From contig CP070704.1 in the NCBI GenBank assembly GCA_020349945.1, forward strand, positions 1,695,222-1,737,402: 42,181 nucleotides of DNA, given 5' to 3'. The stretch comes from Deltaproteobacteria bacterium. Its GTDB lineage: Bacteria; Desulfobacterota; DSM-4660; Desulfatiglandales; B25-G16. The position numbers and the translations under genes are program-made. Below the pieces are notes generated by a model. It ran no database searches, was not told the origin of the DNA, and was given only the letters and a program-made list of their open reading frames with translations. Below are positions 7,607-16,114 of the stretch, piece by piece. Position 1 is the first letter of the stretch, and each line of letters opens with the position of its first letter.

Positions 7607-7822
7607 GTCCGTTAATTCCGAGAAAAAGACAGAAAAAACGTTTCTAAATTTGGATCCTCTGTTATATAGTTGTCATGTTATCAAAAGATTGGTAATTTCA
7701 GTAGTCCTTCTTCTTGCCACAGGTGGATCATATATGAAAGCATTGTTCATCGCTTGTACTACTTAAAATAAACAGGATTATCAAACGTTGCAATCCAAAT
7801 CTTTAACCACGGGAGGCCTTCT

Positions 7823-8242
7823 TTGAGTTTATTAATGGTGATGGACGGCCAGGGGGGCGGAATAGGAAAGGCTATCATAAAAAGGCTGAGGGAAACGTTT
7901 GGCGAGGAGGTTGAAATACTTGCCTTGGGAACAAACTCTGTGGCCACCTCACAGATGATGAAGGCGGGTGCTAACCGAGGGGCTACTGGGGAAAATGCCA
8001 TTATAAAAACAGCCCTCCAGACTGATATTATAATTGGCCCATTGGCTATAATTATGGCCAACTCTATGATGGGAGAAGTAACACCAGGGATGTCCGAGGC
8101 TATCTCCTCAAGCAATGCCCTAAAGATATTAATCCCACTGACTCAGGAGAGGGTTGAGATAGTAAGTGTATCTGGTGAGCCCCTCCCTCATCTTATTGAT
8201 CAAGTCATTGAAATTATAAAAGGAGAGAACAAAGAGGTATAG
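7823..8242 (+). CDS. DUF3842 family protein
   Basis: This 139-residue protein matches my knowledge of DUF3842: N-terminal VMDGQGGGIGKAI, then LGTNSVATS, and the family stretch GANRGATGENAI. The glycine-rich start looks like a nucleotide-binding loop of a Rossmann-type fold, but no function is established. I chose TTG 7823 because GGGAGG (7811-7816) stands 6 nt before it; ATG 7835 is the alternative. It is a single gene, divergent from plsY and convergent with the glycosyltransferase. Confidence 0.82.
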   Translation: MSLLMVMDGQGGGIGKAIIKRLRETFGEEVEILALGTNSVATSQMMKAGANRGATGENAIIKTALQTDIIIGPLAIIMANSMMGEVTPGMSEAISSSNALKILIPLTQERVEIVSVSGEPLPHLIDQVIEIIKGENKEV

Positions 8243-8305
8243 GGCATCGGCTCGTCTTATTCACTAGAAAAGAGGGCCTGACTTCGGGGAAGGCATGCTA
8301 TTATT

Positions 8306-9148
8306 TCAGAAGATATCTCCATTGCTTCCGAGCCTTTCAGGCAGAGAGAGATAGAAATACCCCTCTTCCATTCTTCCCCTTTTAACACATCCGTTTCCAT
8401 ATATCCTGCATTTGATAGATAACTCCTCTATAGCCGCTGTCATTTGATCTGAAGAAAGTATGCCACTTTTGATTAATTTAACTATGGCCCTGATTCTAAA
8501 GCGGTCCATACTGGTGAATCGCTGGGAAAGTTGATCTTCATGCCCCCCCTCCTTGACAACCAGCTCCCTGTCGATCAGGTAAATGGGATACCGGCATGAT
8601 ATCCTCAACCATAAATCGTAGTCCTCAGCGGCTGGAAGAGTCTCATCAAAAAGACCAACTTCTTCAAAAAGAGACCTCTTCAATATAACGCTTGATGGGC
8701 TGACCAGACAGAGCCTTAATGATTGCTGAAATATATTTCCAGATGGTTTTCTGTGTTTTCTCTTTGGATTGACTCGAGTACCCCTTCTGATCCATATCTC
8801 CTCTGTGTGACAGGCTACAGTCTCAGGATTTCGATCAATAAATTCCATTTGAGCGTACAACTTCTGACTAAGCCAGTAGTCATCAGAGTCCAAAAATGCA
8901 ATCCAAGGCGCTGCTGAGCTATTTATTCCTGTATTTCTGGCTGCCGACACCCCTCTGTTAACCGGCAGCCTTATGTATTTTATTGAGCATCTATATCTTG
9001 TGAGAGTCTGCATAGTATCATCAGTTGAGCTATCGTCAACGAGGACTATCTCGAAATCCTTAAAATCCTGCTTGAGAACAGACGCAACTGCCCTTTCCGC
9101 TTTCTCAGCCCTGTTAAATGTTGGAATTATGACGCTAACCGCGGCCAT
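8306..9148 (-). CDS. Family 2 glycosyltransferase
   Basis: This 280-residue GT-A enzyme would add a sugar from a nucleotide-sugar donor to a surface polysaccharide or lipid acceptor. Seen are VSVIIPTFNRAEKAERAV at the start, VLVDDSSTDDT, the metal-binding FLDSDDYW, and AAEDYDLWLR before the likely catalytic base. There is no membrane anchor. It starts 3 bp after the IspH-UbiA stop codon, so it is cotranscribed with that gene and dus. The sugar and acceptor are unknown. Confidence 0.9.
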   Translation of the reverse strand: MAAVSVIIPTFNRAEKAERAVASVLKQDFKDFEIVLVDDSSTDDTMQTLTRYRCSIKYIRLPVNRGVSAARNTGINSSAAPWIAFLDSDDYWLSQKLYAQMEFIDRNPETVACHTEEIWIRRGTRVNPKRKHRKPSGNIFQQSLRLCLVSPSSVILKRSLFEEVGLFDETLPAAEDYDLWLRISCRYPIYLIDRELVVKEGGHEDQLSQRFTSMDRFRIRAIVKLIKSGILSSDQMTAAIEELSIKCRIYGNGCVKRGRMEEGYFYLSLPERLGSNGDIF

Positions 9149-9151
9149 TCT

Positions 9152-10882
9152 CTAAAGCAATTTCCAGATAAAGGCAAGTAGCCCTGCCAAAAGAAGATTG
9201 CTTTCGGCAATAGCTTGCAAGGGAGATCCATCCTTCATCCAGCCCTTCTGGTACGCCGTGAGATAAAAAAAGGAAACTACAAAACAAGAGATTAGGGGAT
9301 AGCCCAGATTTGGAACTATTCCAGTGGCTGTTGATAATAGCACAAATATGCCAAAAAACCCGTTCAGTAAGAGTAAAAGTTTCAATGCGTTTTCCTCTCC
9401 CAGGGCAATCGGAACCGTCTCCCTGCCTACTATTAGATCTCCTTGGGTGTTCAGGATATCAAACAGGCCACATCTTACGTAACACATGGAGGAGACGAAT
9501 AAGAAGGAGATCAAAACACCAGGCCAAAAGGGGTTTGACCAGCCAATAACAGGAAGCAGCGAGCTAATTGTACCCCAGGCCAATGCCTCTGCCATGGTTT
9601 TTGACCCAGGAAGGTCTTTTATTTTTGCGTAACGCCCAAGATATCCAAACCTCCATGGTATTATTGGTATGCTATAGACTAAACCAAGCATGGTCAAAGC
9701 AAGAAAAACAAAAAACTGGGCTATACCCAAAGAGAGCGAAAGAAGCAACCCTGCGCCTATTCCTACCAGGGAGGTAGTTATGAGAAAGATCTTATGCTGG
9801 TTATAGAACAAGGCTATACCAGGATCATTGTATGTACTCGCCTCTTTATCAAGAAATCGATTCAGGACATGCATGCTATAAACATACAACAGGGCAAGAA
9901 ATGGATGGATGAGATCAGCATCCCCCCTTGATAGTCTAAGGCCTGCATAGGTTAGGGAAAAGGCCCCTGTGGCCACAGGAATATTACTCTTGAGTAAAAA
10001 CAGAAATACCTTTCTTAGTAAACGTCTCAGAGGATGTTGTCTGACCTTGCCCATGGTTTTCAATCTCTCGGTCACGCTTTTGATCATCCAGTTGGGTGTT
10101 GAGGCACCAGCCGAAACCCCAACAGTCTCTGTTGATGAAAACCACGATCTCTTGAGCTCTTTTTCTGTCTCTACATGAAAAGTAGGTCTGCCCGTTGACC
10201 TCGATATCTGATACAGCCGTCTTGTATTGCCACTGTTGTATCCACCAACTATTACCATGCTATCTACCTCAGAGGCCAACGACCTGACTTCCCTCTGTCT
10301 CTTATATGTTTCATCGCAGATAGTACCAAATACAATGGCGTCCGGATAACGACCTTTTATCGCATCTACTATCTCCCTGTAAGCATCTATGTCCTGTGTC
10401 GTTTGGGATACGACTACTAACCTCTTCTCTTCAGGAAGCCTTTCCACATCTTCAAGGGAATTGATAACTACCCCATGACCTCTGCTATAACCCATCAGCC
10501 CTATGACCTCAGGATGCCTGGCATCTCCAAAGATAACCGGGAAGTAGCCTTTATTATCGTATTTCTTCATTATTGCATGTACCTTTGCTACGCGTGGGCA
10601 CGTTGCATCAATTATCTTGAGGTTTGAAGATCTTACCATCTCCATTTCGCTCGGTGTAATACCATGGGCCCTGATAATTATCCTTCCTTTATCATGCTCA
10701 TCGATCTCCTCCTTGACATCCACACCTTTAGATCGAAGGAGATCTAAGACCTGCTGATTATGGATTAAGGGCCCGTAGGTGAAGAGTTTTCCATCACCCT
10801 TGTTGGCCTCAAACAGGGTAATTTCCATTGCCCTCCTGACACCCATGCAGAATCCAGCACTCTTGGCTAATCTAACCTTCAC
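9152..10882 (-). CDS. ispH: IspH (HMBPP reductase) fused to a UbiA-type prenyltransferase
   Basis: A single 576-residue frame. Residues 1 to about 280 are a full IspH, the [4Fe-4S] enzyme that makes IPP and DMAPP at the end of the MEP pathway: cluster cysteines C12, C95 and C189, H41, H73, H123 and E125, and the SQTT and YNSGNT motifs are all present. From about 290 the protein is an integral membrane UbiA-fold domain with eight or nine hydrophobic segments, NRFLD (341-345) as the first Asp motif and a second motif from D475 to D482 followed by GRETVP; the middle Asp of that second motif is N478. The fused half could use prenyl diphosphates, but its acceptor is unknown. GTG 10882 overlaps the dus stop by one base. 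No stop or frameshift separates the halves. Confidence 0.9.
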   Translation of the reverse strand: MKVRLAKSAGFCMGVRRAMEITLFEANKGDGKLFTYGPLIHNQQVLDLLRSKGVDVKEEIDEHDKGRIIIRAHGITPSEMEMVRSSNLKIIDATCPRVAKVHAIMKKYDNKGYFPVIFGDARHPEVIGLMGYSRGHGVVINSLEDVERLPEEKRLVVVSQTTQDIDAYREIVDAIKGRYPDAIVFGTICDETYKRQREVRSLASEVDSMVIVGGYNSGNTRRLYQISRSTGRPTFHVETEKELKRSWFSSTETVGVSAGASTPNWMIKSVTERLKTMGKVRQHPLRRLLRKVFLFLLKSNIPVATGAFSLTYAGLRLSRGDADLIHPFLALLYVYSMHVLNRFLDKEASTYNDPGIALFYNQHKIFLITTSLVGIGAGLLLSLSLGIAQFFVFLALTMLGLVYSIPIIPWRFGYLGRYAKIKDLPGSKTMAEALAWGTISSLLPVIGWSNPFWPGVLISFLFVSSMCYVRCGLFDILNTQGDLIVGRETVPIALGEENALKLLLLLNGFFGIFVLLSTATGIVPNLGYPLISCFVVSFFYLTAYQKGWMKDGSPLQAIAESNLLLAGLLAFIWKLL

Positions 10883-11859
10883 TAGCCAATCTCCTCTCTT
10901 ATATATCCAAAATATTTATCTAAAATAGCGATCAGCTTTTCTCTTCCATCTATCTTTGAAATAGAACCCTTCAAAAATCTTCTATTCGGAAGTTTTTTTG
11001 TATATAAAAGGAGCAAACCCCTCATGACATGTGTTGCCTTATACTCCCCAAGATATTCTATGAGAAGCGAATAATGCTCCATAATTAACCGATACCTATC
11101 ATTAAGGTCTGGAGTAGTAAAACTCCCCTTTTCCTCCATATCCAAGATCTGTCTGAAAATCCATGGATCAGTCAATGCCGCCCTGCCAATCATAACACCA
11201 TCGCAGCTTGTCACAGAGCGCATCTTTAAGGCCAAAGAAGGTTCTCTTATATCCCCATTCCCGATAACAGGGATCTTTACGGCCTTCTTTATCCTCGCAA
11301 TTAATGTCCAGTCAGCTTTTCCAGAAAACCCTTGACTGGCAAAACGTGGATGAATAGAAATAGCATCAGCTCCACTATCTTCAATTATCTTTGCAACCTC
11401 AAGGGCGTTCGCCTCTTCTGGTGACCAACCAGCCCTGATCTTTACTGTCAATGGGAGAGAGGTGTTTTGTCGCGCAGCAGAAATAATCTTGGCTGCCTTC
11501 TTCGGATCGCGCATCAGAGCCGCTCCTGATCCTGTCTTAACGACCTTCTTTGCTGGACATCCCATATTAATATCAACAATATCCATCCCTTTTTCCCCTA
11601 CAATCCCGACAGAGTTCGCCATTGTTTCTGGCTCAGGCCCGAATAACTGTGCAGCAACAGGCCTCTCAGTAGGATGACTAACAAAATAAGAGTGGGTTCT
11701 TGCCTGCCCGCGGGAAAGACCTACGGCACTAATCATCTCAGTAACAACGAGGCCTGCCCCCATCTTTTTAGCAATAAGGCGAAATGGGAGGTTTGTTTTT
11801 CCTGACATGGGGGCCAGAATGAGCCAGTTCTTCAAATGCAATTTACCAATTGTTAACAC
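10882..11859 (-). CDS. dus: tRNA-dihydrouridine synthase (DusB-like)
   Basis: This 325-residue FMN enzyme reduces uridine to dihydrouridine in tRNA D-loops. Family marks are LAPMSGKTNLPFR at the start, the catalytic-Cys motif NMGCPAKKV, VKIRAGW, a Rossmann-like IPVIGNGDI, and GVMIGRAAL before the C-terminal helical tRNA-binding part. The start is GTG 11859 with no clear ribosome site, so it is uncertain by a few codons. It is the first gene of a minus-strand operon with ispH-ubiA and the glycosyltransferase. The subfamily (B rather than A or C) is a best guess. Confidence 0.92.
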   Translation of the reverse strand: MLTIGKLHLKNWLILAPMSGKTNLPFRLIAKKMGAGLVVTEMISAVGLSRGQARTHSYFVSHPTERPVAAQLFGPEPETMANSVGIVGEKGMDIVDINMGCPAKKVVKTGSGAALMRDPKKAAKIISAARQNTSLPLTVKIRAGWSPEEANALEVAKIIEDSGADAISIHPRFASQGFSGKADWTLIARIKKAVKIPVIGNGDIREPSLALKMRSVTSCDGVMIGRAALTDPWIFRQILDMEEKGSFTTPDLNDRYRLIMEHYSLLIEYLGEYKATHVMRGLLLLYTKKLPNRRFLKGSISKIDGREKLIAILDKYFGYIREEIG

Positions 11860-11986
11860 AAAATCATTTTAAATTAACCTCTTCACCATTACAATCTAAT
11901 AAAAGGTCCTAGCTCCTTGTTCTTGACTTCACAAGGGCTTTGCACTATTTCTATCAGTTAAGACATACTATAAAGGGACATGATAG

Positions 11987-12517
11987 GTGGATAGAGAATT
12001 AAAGGAGAGGATAGAGATCCTTGAGGGAGATATTACAAAGATAGAGGTAGATGCCGTAGTCAATGCTGCCAACACCTCACTGCTGGGTGGTGGAGGTGTT
12101 GATGGCGCGATACACAGGGCAGCTGGTCCGGAACTACTAGCTGAAACGAGGAAGATAGGTGGTTGCCCAACTGGCGAGGCACGCGTAACAAAGGGATATA
12201 GATTACCAGCCAAATGGGTTATCCATACAGTCGGTCCGATCTGGTCTGGTGGGAATAGGAATGAGGATGAGTTCCTGGCCAGCTGTTATAAGAACTCCCT
12301 TAAGGCAGCTACACAAATCGGTGCTGTTACGGTAGCCTTCCCATCAATAAGCACCGGTGCCTATCGGTTTCCACTGGAAAGGGCAGTAGACATTGCACTA
12401 AGGGAAACTAAATCCTTTCTTCAAGCCAATCAATCCATTGACAAGGTTATATTCGTCTGTTTTGGCAGCCAGGCTTATAATAAGTATGAGGAGGTATTGA
12501 AGAAGGTCTTTAACTGA
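11987..12517 (+). CDS. Macro domain protein (ADP-ribose hydrolase, YmdB-like)
   Basis: This 176-residue protein is a single macro domain. It has LEGDITKIEVDAVVNAAN, the catalytic loop GGGGVDGAIHRAAG, CPTGEARVTKGY and the second ADP-ribose loop SISTGAYRFP, all typical of the O-acetyl-ADP-ribose deacetylase and ADP-ribosyl hydrolase group. It would remove acetyl or ADP-ribose groups in the cytoplasm. Start GTG 11987 has AAGGGA about 9 nt upstream. It is a single gene; no partner ADP-ribosyltransferase (DarT-like) is adjacent, so a toxin-antitoxin role is not supported. Confidence 0.93.
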   Translation: MDRELKERIEILEGDITKIEVDAVVNAANTSLLGGGGVDGAIHRAAGPELLAETRKIGGCPTGEARVTKGYRLPAKWVIHTVGPIWSGGNRNEDEFLASCYKNSLKAATQIGAVTVAFPSISTGAYRFPLERAVDIALRETKSFLQANQSIDKVIFVCFGSQAYNKYEEVLKKVFN

Positions 12518-12589
12518 TGATCAGGTTCGGGGCACAGAAGATAAAGTCTGAAAGATACTAATAACTACCACAAAAGGATACAGGCGAGC

Positions 12590-12919
12590 ATGATTAAATT
12601 CGGTGCAGATCTCACTAGTGTGGCAGATACTGAGCCCTTAAAGCAACCTTCCTTAGAACAACCAGGCCTACTAGATTCCTTTAATCGAGCGATATCTATT
12701 ACTATAAGGCTTCCCAGCGCTGTATCTGAACAGATAATCGACAGGCCCCCGCCCTTTTATTTTTCCGTGTACCATTCGGCAAACAGGAGCCTTGGCGAAA
12801 TTGCCTTTTGCCCCGCCAATATCCTTCAAAGACATGGGTATAGGGGAACCTTCAACTATTCCTAAAGGGGTGCCCCAGTCTGTGGGATTTGTATCAGAGC
12901 TTGCCCTTTTGGGGGTTAG
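12590..12919 (+). pseudogene. Decayed QueG-like 4Fe-4S protein (epoxyqueuosine reductase family)
   Basis: A relic. The frame from ATG 12590 reads LLDSFNRAISITIRLPSA, IIDRPPPFYFSVYH, ANRSLGEIAF and HGYRG, matching the N-terminal domain of QueG-like [4Fe-4S] reductases. A TAA at 12863-12865 ends that frame, and directly after it, in the same frame, comes VCGICIRACPFGG, a ferredoxin CxxCxxxCP motif that normally lies well over 100 residues further on. The middle of the gene has therefore been deleted, and a second stop follows at 12917. The product would be about 110 codons against roughly 230-300 in the family, so the gene is dead. No mobile element marks the deletion. Confidence 0.7.
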
Positions 12920-13003
12920 GGCCCTTATTTTATTGCCATACTATAGCTTTTGTACTAAAGATAACCACTCAATAATAGCCCACTTTAAGGCTCAGAAAAA
13001 GCA

Positions 13004-15310
13004 GTGACCAAGAAATACAATAATATCTTAGATGCAATTGGGAACACACCTATAGTCCCCATAAGGAATCTTAACAGAAATGATAACGTTCAGATATTTG
13101 CCAAACTCGAGTCTTTCAATCCCGGGGGATCTATTAAAGATAGAATAGCCCTTTCCATGATCGAGCAGGCAGAGAGAAATGGCCACCTGACCAAAGATAA
13201 AATGATTCTAGAGGCAACAAGCGGTAATACAGGGATAGGGCTCGCTCTCGTTGCTGCCATCAAAGGTTACCGATTGATTCTCACCATGTCCGACTCTGTT
13301 AGCGAGGAAAGGAGGAAGATACTCAAGGCATTTGGGGCAGATCTTAGGCTTACCCCATCCCATCGTGGCACTGATGGTGCTATCGAAGAGGCATATGAGC
13401 TGATTAGACAAGAACCAGACAGATACTGGCTGGCAGACCAATTTAACAATGAAAGCAACTGGATGGCCCATTATAATGGAACAGCCGTTGAGGTTTGGCA
13501 ACAGACTGGTGGAAAGCTGACCATGGTTGTCGCCCCTATGGGTACGACGGGAACGGTAATGGGCCTTTCCAAGAGACTGAAGGAATACAATCCAAAAATA
13601 GAGATAGTTGGGGTCGAGCCCTATATGGGACATAGTATCCAGGGAATGAAAAATATGAAGGAATCCTACCGTCCTGAAATATTCGATAAGAATCGCCTTG
13701 ATCGTATCGTTCATATCGAAGACGAAGAGGCCTTCCAGATGACCAGAAGACTCGCGAAAGAGGAAGGCCTCTTTGTAGGTATGAGCTCAGGTGCTTCCAT
13801 GGCCGTTGCCCTTAAGCTAGCCCAGGAGATAGGCGAGGGTCTCCTTGTAGCCATATTTCCTGATGGCGGTGAACGATATCTCAGTACGAATCTCTTTATG
13901 GACAGAAAAAAGACCGACATCACATTCTATAATACCCTGAGCAGGCAGAAAGATGTATTCATCCCCATAAGGGAAAATAGGGTCTCAATGTATTCCTGCG
14001 GACCCACAGTATCAAAACTGATTGATCTTACCGATTGCAGGAGGTACGTAGTTGCTGACTTACTCAGACGCTACCTTGAGTTTAAGGGTTTTGCCGTAAC
14101 CCATATAATGAACATTACAGATCTGGATGATAAGACAATTCAGGGATCAGAGGCTGCAGGTGAAGACGTAAAGACATTCACCGAAAAATATTACGAGGAA
14201 TTCCTTAAGGATATGGATGCCCTCAATATCAAAAGGGCAACCCGTTACCTCTTTGCCAGTCATCATGTGCAAGAGATGATAGATATTGCCCAAAAACTCT
14301 TGGAAAAAGGTTTTGCCTATGAAAGACTGCGCTCGGTCTATTTCGACATCTCCCGTGTTAACGATTATGGTAAGCTCTCAAGGATTGATTTAAACAAAAT
14401 CCGCGTCGGTAAAACAGTTGACCTTGACCAATACGAAAAAGACAACCCACGGGATTTTACCCTGCTCAAGAGATCAACATTAAATGAACTGAAGAGGGGA
14501 ATCTTCTTTTCCACGAGGTGGGGAAACGTTCGACCTAGTTGGCACATCGAATGTGCTGCCATGGCCATGGATTATCTCGGTGAAACCTATGACATCTACA
14601 CCGGAAGTACAGACCTGGTCTTTCCACACCATGAAAACACTATAGCCATATCAGAAGGCCTTACTGGCAAGCCACTAGCAAACTACTGGGTTCATCACGA
14701 GCTGGTAAAACAAGAAAAACTCCCTGAAATGCCCACTGAAAAGTCTATTACCCTCAGAGATGTGCTCAATAAGGGGTATGGGGGAAGAGAGGTTCGATAC
14801 TGGCTCATCAACATGCACTACAGGAAGGCAATCGATTTTTCATGGTCAAAGCTGGCAATCGCTCAGAATACGGTCTCCCGCTTAGATAGATTCGTCCATA
14901 AACTCCGATCCTCCCCGGAGGGCCCAGTCACTTCTCAAATTGATCAATTAGTCTATGATCTTAGGCATAGGTTTGTGAAGGAAATGGATAACGATCTAAA
15001 CCTTGCACCTGCCCTGGCCGCACTCTTTGAATTTACACATCAAACCAACCGCATAATGAATTCCGAGGGCTTGCACCCGTCTGACCGAAATAAGATCGAA
15101 GATGTTCTCTTCAAGATCAACTCAGTGCTTATGGTGATGGACCTGACAGGGCCAGAATCTTCCGAACACATAGAGAAATTAATAAAAGAAAGGGCCTATG
15201 CCCGGCAAAAAAACGACTGGGCAAGGGCCGATAAGATAAGAGGCGAGCTGAAAAATCTCGGAGTTGAAGTGACTGACACGAGAGGTGGAACAACGTGGCG
15301 AAGGATCTGA
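13004..15310 (+). CDS. Cysteine synthase fused to a degenerate cysteinyl-tRNA synthetase
   Basis: A 768-residue fusion. Residues 1 to about 305 are a complete PLP-dependent cysteine synthase (CysK/CysM type): the PLP lysine is K45 in GGSIKDR, the phosphate loop is SGNTG (73-77), and GTTGTVMG follows. Residues about 306-768 are colinear with full-length CysRS, including YSCGPTV (C332), NITDLDD, WHIEC (C517), FPHHEN (542-545) and a normal C-terminal domain ending TRGGTTWRR. However, the HIGH motif is replaced by DLTD (341-344) and KMSKS by LPEMP (573-577), and the fourth zinc ligand (E in HHENE) is T546. ATP-dependent aminoacylation is therefore unlikely in this half. The CysK half looks active. 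Start GTG 13004 has a poor ribosome site. A true cysS should exist elsewhere. Confidence 0.9.
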   Translation: MTKKYNNILDAIGNTPIVPIRNLNRNDNVQIFAKLESFNPGGSIKDRIALSMIEQAERNGHLTKDKMILEATSGNTGIGLALVAAIKGYRLILTMSDSVSEERRKILKAFGADLRLTPSHRGTDGAIEEAYELIRQEPDRYWLADQFNNESNWMAHYNGTAVEVWQQTGGKLTMVVAPMGTTGTVMGLSKRLKEYNPKIEIVGVEPYMGHSIQGMKNMKESYRPEIFDKNRLDRIVHIEDEEAFQMTRRLAKEEGLFVGMSSGASMAVALKLAQEIGEGLLVAIFPDGGERYLSTNLFMDRKKTDITFYNTLSRQKDVFIPIRENRVSMYSCGPTVSKLIDLTDCRRYVVADLLRRYLEFKGFAVTHIMNITDLDDKTIQGSEAAGEDVKTFTEKYYEEFLKDMDALNIKRATRYLFASHHVQEMIDIAQKLLEKGFAYERLRSVYFDISRVNDYGKLSRIDLNKIRVGKTVDLDQYEKDNPRDFTLLKRSTLNELKRGIFFSTRWGNVRPSWHIECAAMAMDYLGETYDIYTGSTDLVFPHHENTIAISEGLTGKPLANYWVHHELVKQEKLPEMPTEKSITLRDVLNKGYGGREVRYWLINMHYRKAIDFSWSKLAIAQNTVSRLDRFVHKLRSSPEGPVTSQIDQLVYDLRHRFVKEMDNDLNLAPALAALFEFTHQTNRIMNSEGLHPSDRNKIEDVLFKINSVLMVMDLTGPESSEHIEKLIKERAYARQKNDWARADKIRGELKNLGVEVTDTRGGTTWRRI

Positions 15311-15341
15311 TACATGCCACAAACCGGAAAATAATATCTTT

Positions 15342-15434
15342 TGGCGGAGAGAGAGGGATTCGAACCCTCGGTAGAGCTTTCGCCCTACACTCACTTAGCA
15401 GGCGAGCGCCTTCAGCCAACTCGGCCATCTCTCC
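15342..15434 (-). tRNA. tRNA-Ser (anticodon GCT)
   Basis: A 93-nt class II tRNA with acceptor GGAGAGA/TCTCTCC, a long variable arm, T-arm GAGGGTTCGAATCCCTC, discriminator G and encoded CCA. The anticodon loop CTGCTAA gives GCT. It lies 31 bp past the convergent CysK-CysRS gene and 39 bp downstream of the other tRNA-Ser. Confidence 0.96.
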
Positions 15435-15473
15435 GCAAACCCACGTGGTGAAATCTAGCAGCGTGAGATTTCC

Positions 15474-15561
15474 TGGCGGAGGGAGTAGGATTCGAACCCA
15501 CGGTCCCTTACGGGACAACGGTTTTCAAGACCGCCTCCTTCAACCACTCGGACATCCCTCC
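15474..15561 (-). tRNA. tRNA-Ser (anticodon TGA)
   Basis: An 88-nt class II tRNA with acceptor GGAGGGA/TCCCTCC, variable arm with GTCCCGTAAGGGAC, discriminator G and encoded CCA at 15476-15474. The loop around TTGAA gives anticodon TGA. It is the first gene of a two-tRNA unit behind the promoter at 15570-15598. Confidence 0.96.
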
Positions 15562-15569
15562 CTGGATCT

Positions 15570-15598
15570 TGTATAACACAGTATAAAAAACCGGTCAA
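15570..15598 (-). promoter_or_regulatory. Sigma-70 promoter of the tRNA-Ser pair
   Basis: On the minus strand TTGACC (15598-15593), a 17-bp spacer and TATACA (15575-15570). Transcription would start near 15563, giving the first tRNA an extremely short leader. Confidence 0.75.
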
Positions 15599-15862
15599 AA
15601 GTTTTTCCAAACAGCCCAATTTACCTAACACATGACACTAGCCTCCCCCTGATCGGCTTCAAATTTCTATGGAAGAATTACACGTAACGGTGTATGGTAA
15701 TTATAACTGAGGTTGCTAAAAACCAAATTCACCGTAACACACAAGGTAAACAATTCTTCTCCTGAAATTGTGAAAATACAGGGTCAGGCAATTACTATAA
15801 GTATTTGTGCAGTAATCTTTTATCGAACCTGATTACCTGTCGAAAGAGGTAGGAGGTTAGGC
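15599..15862. other. Intergenic region before the glutaredoxin-FTR pair
   Basis: About 260 bp, AT-rich. No gene and no convincing promoter or terminator is seen. It presumably holds the promoter of the glutaredoxin-FTR operon. Confidence 0.45.
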
Positions 15863-16114
15863 ATGCAAAAGCCCGTTAAGATCTATACGCTCAGTACCTG
15901 TAGTCATTGTAAGGCAACCAAAAAGCTTCTGAACGACTGCCGGGTTCAGTATAAGTTTACAGATGTGGACCTACTTGAGGGGAACGAAAGGGCCGCAATC
16001 CTTGAAGACGTGAGAAAATTGAATCCACACTGCTCCTTTCCTACCATTATCATTGGAGACAAGGTCATCGTGGGATATAAAGAACATGAGATAAAGGAGG
16101 CCCTTGGACTATGA
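15863..16114 (+). CDS. Glutaredoxin-family thiol-disulfide protein
   Basis: This 83-residue thioredoxin-fold protein has the redox motif CSHC (residues 13-16) and the cis-proline region FPTIIIGDKVIVGY. Size and sequence fit the short NrdH/glutaredoxin-like group that need not use glutathione. It would carry electrons to protein disulfides in the cytoplasm. TAGGAGG stands a short distance before ATG 15863. Its stop codon overlaps the start of the FTR gene (ATGA), so the two are made together and the FTR subunit is its likely reductase. Confidence 0.92.
   Translation: MQKPVKIYTLSTCSHCKATKKLLNDCRVQYKFTDVDLLEGNERAAILEDVRKLNPHCSFPTIIIGDKVIVGYKEHEIKEALGL

Noticed and set aside
11987-12517. DarTG-like toxin-antitoxin antitoxin
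   Set aside because: No ADP-ribosyltransferase gene is adjacent, and the protein fits the YmdB-type group.
12792-13007. 71-codon frame overlapping the QueG-like relic
   Set aside because: It is an alternate frame over the relic; the family motifs lie in the other frame.
15129-15576. Frames over the tRNA-Ser pair
   Set aside because: They only translate the two tRNA genes and the 3' end of the fusion gene.
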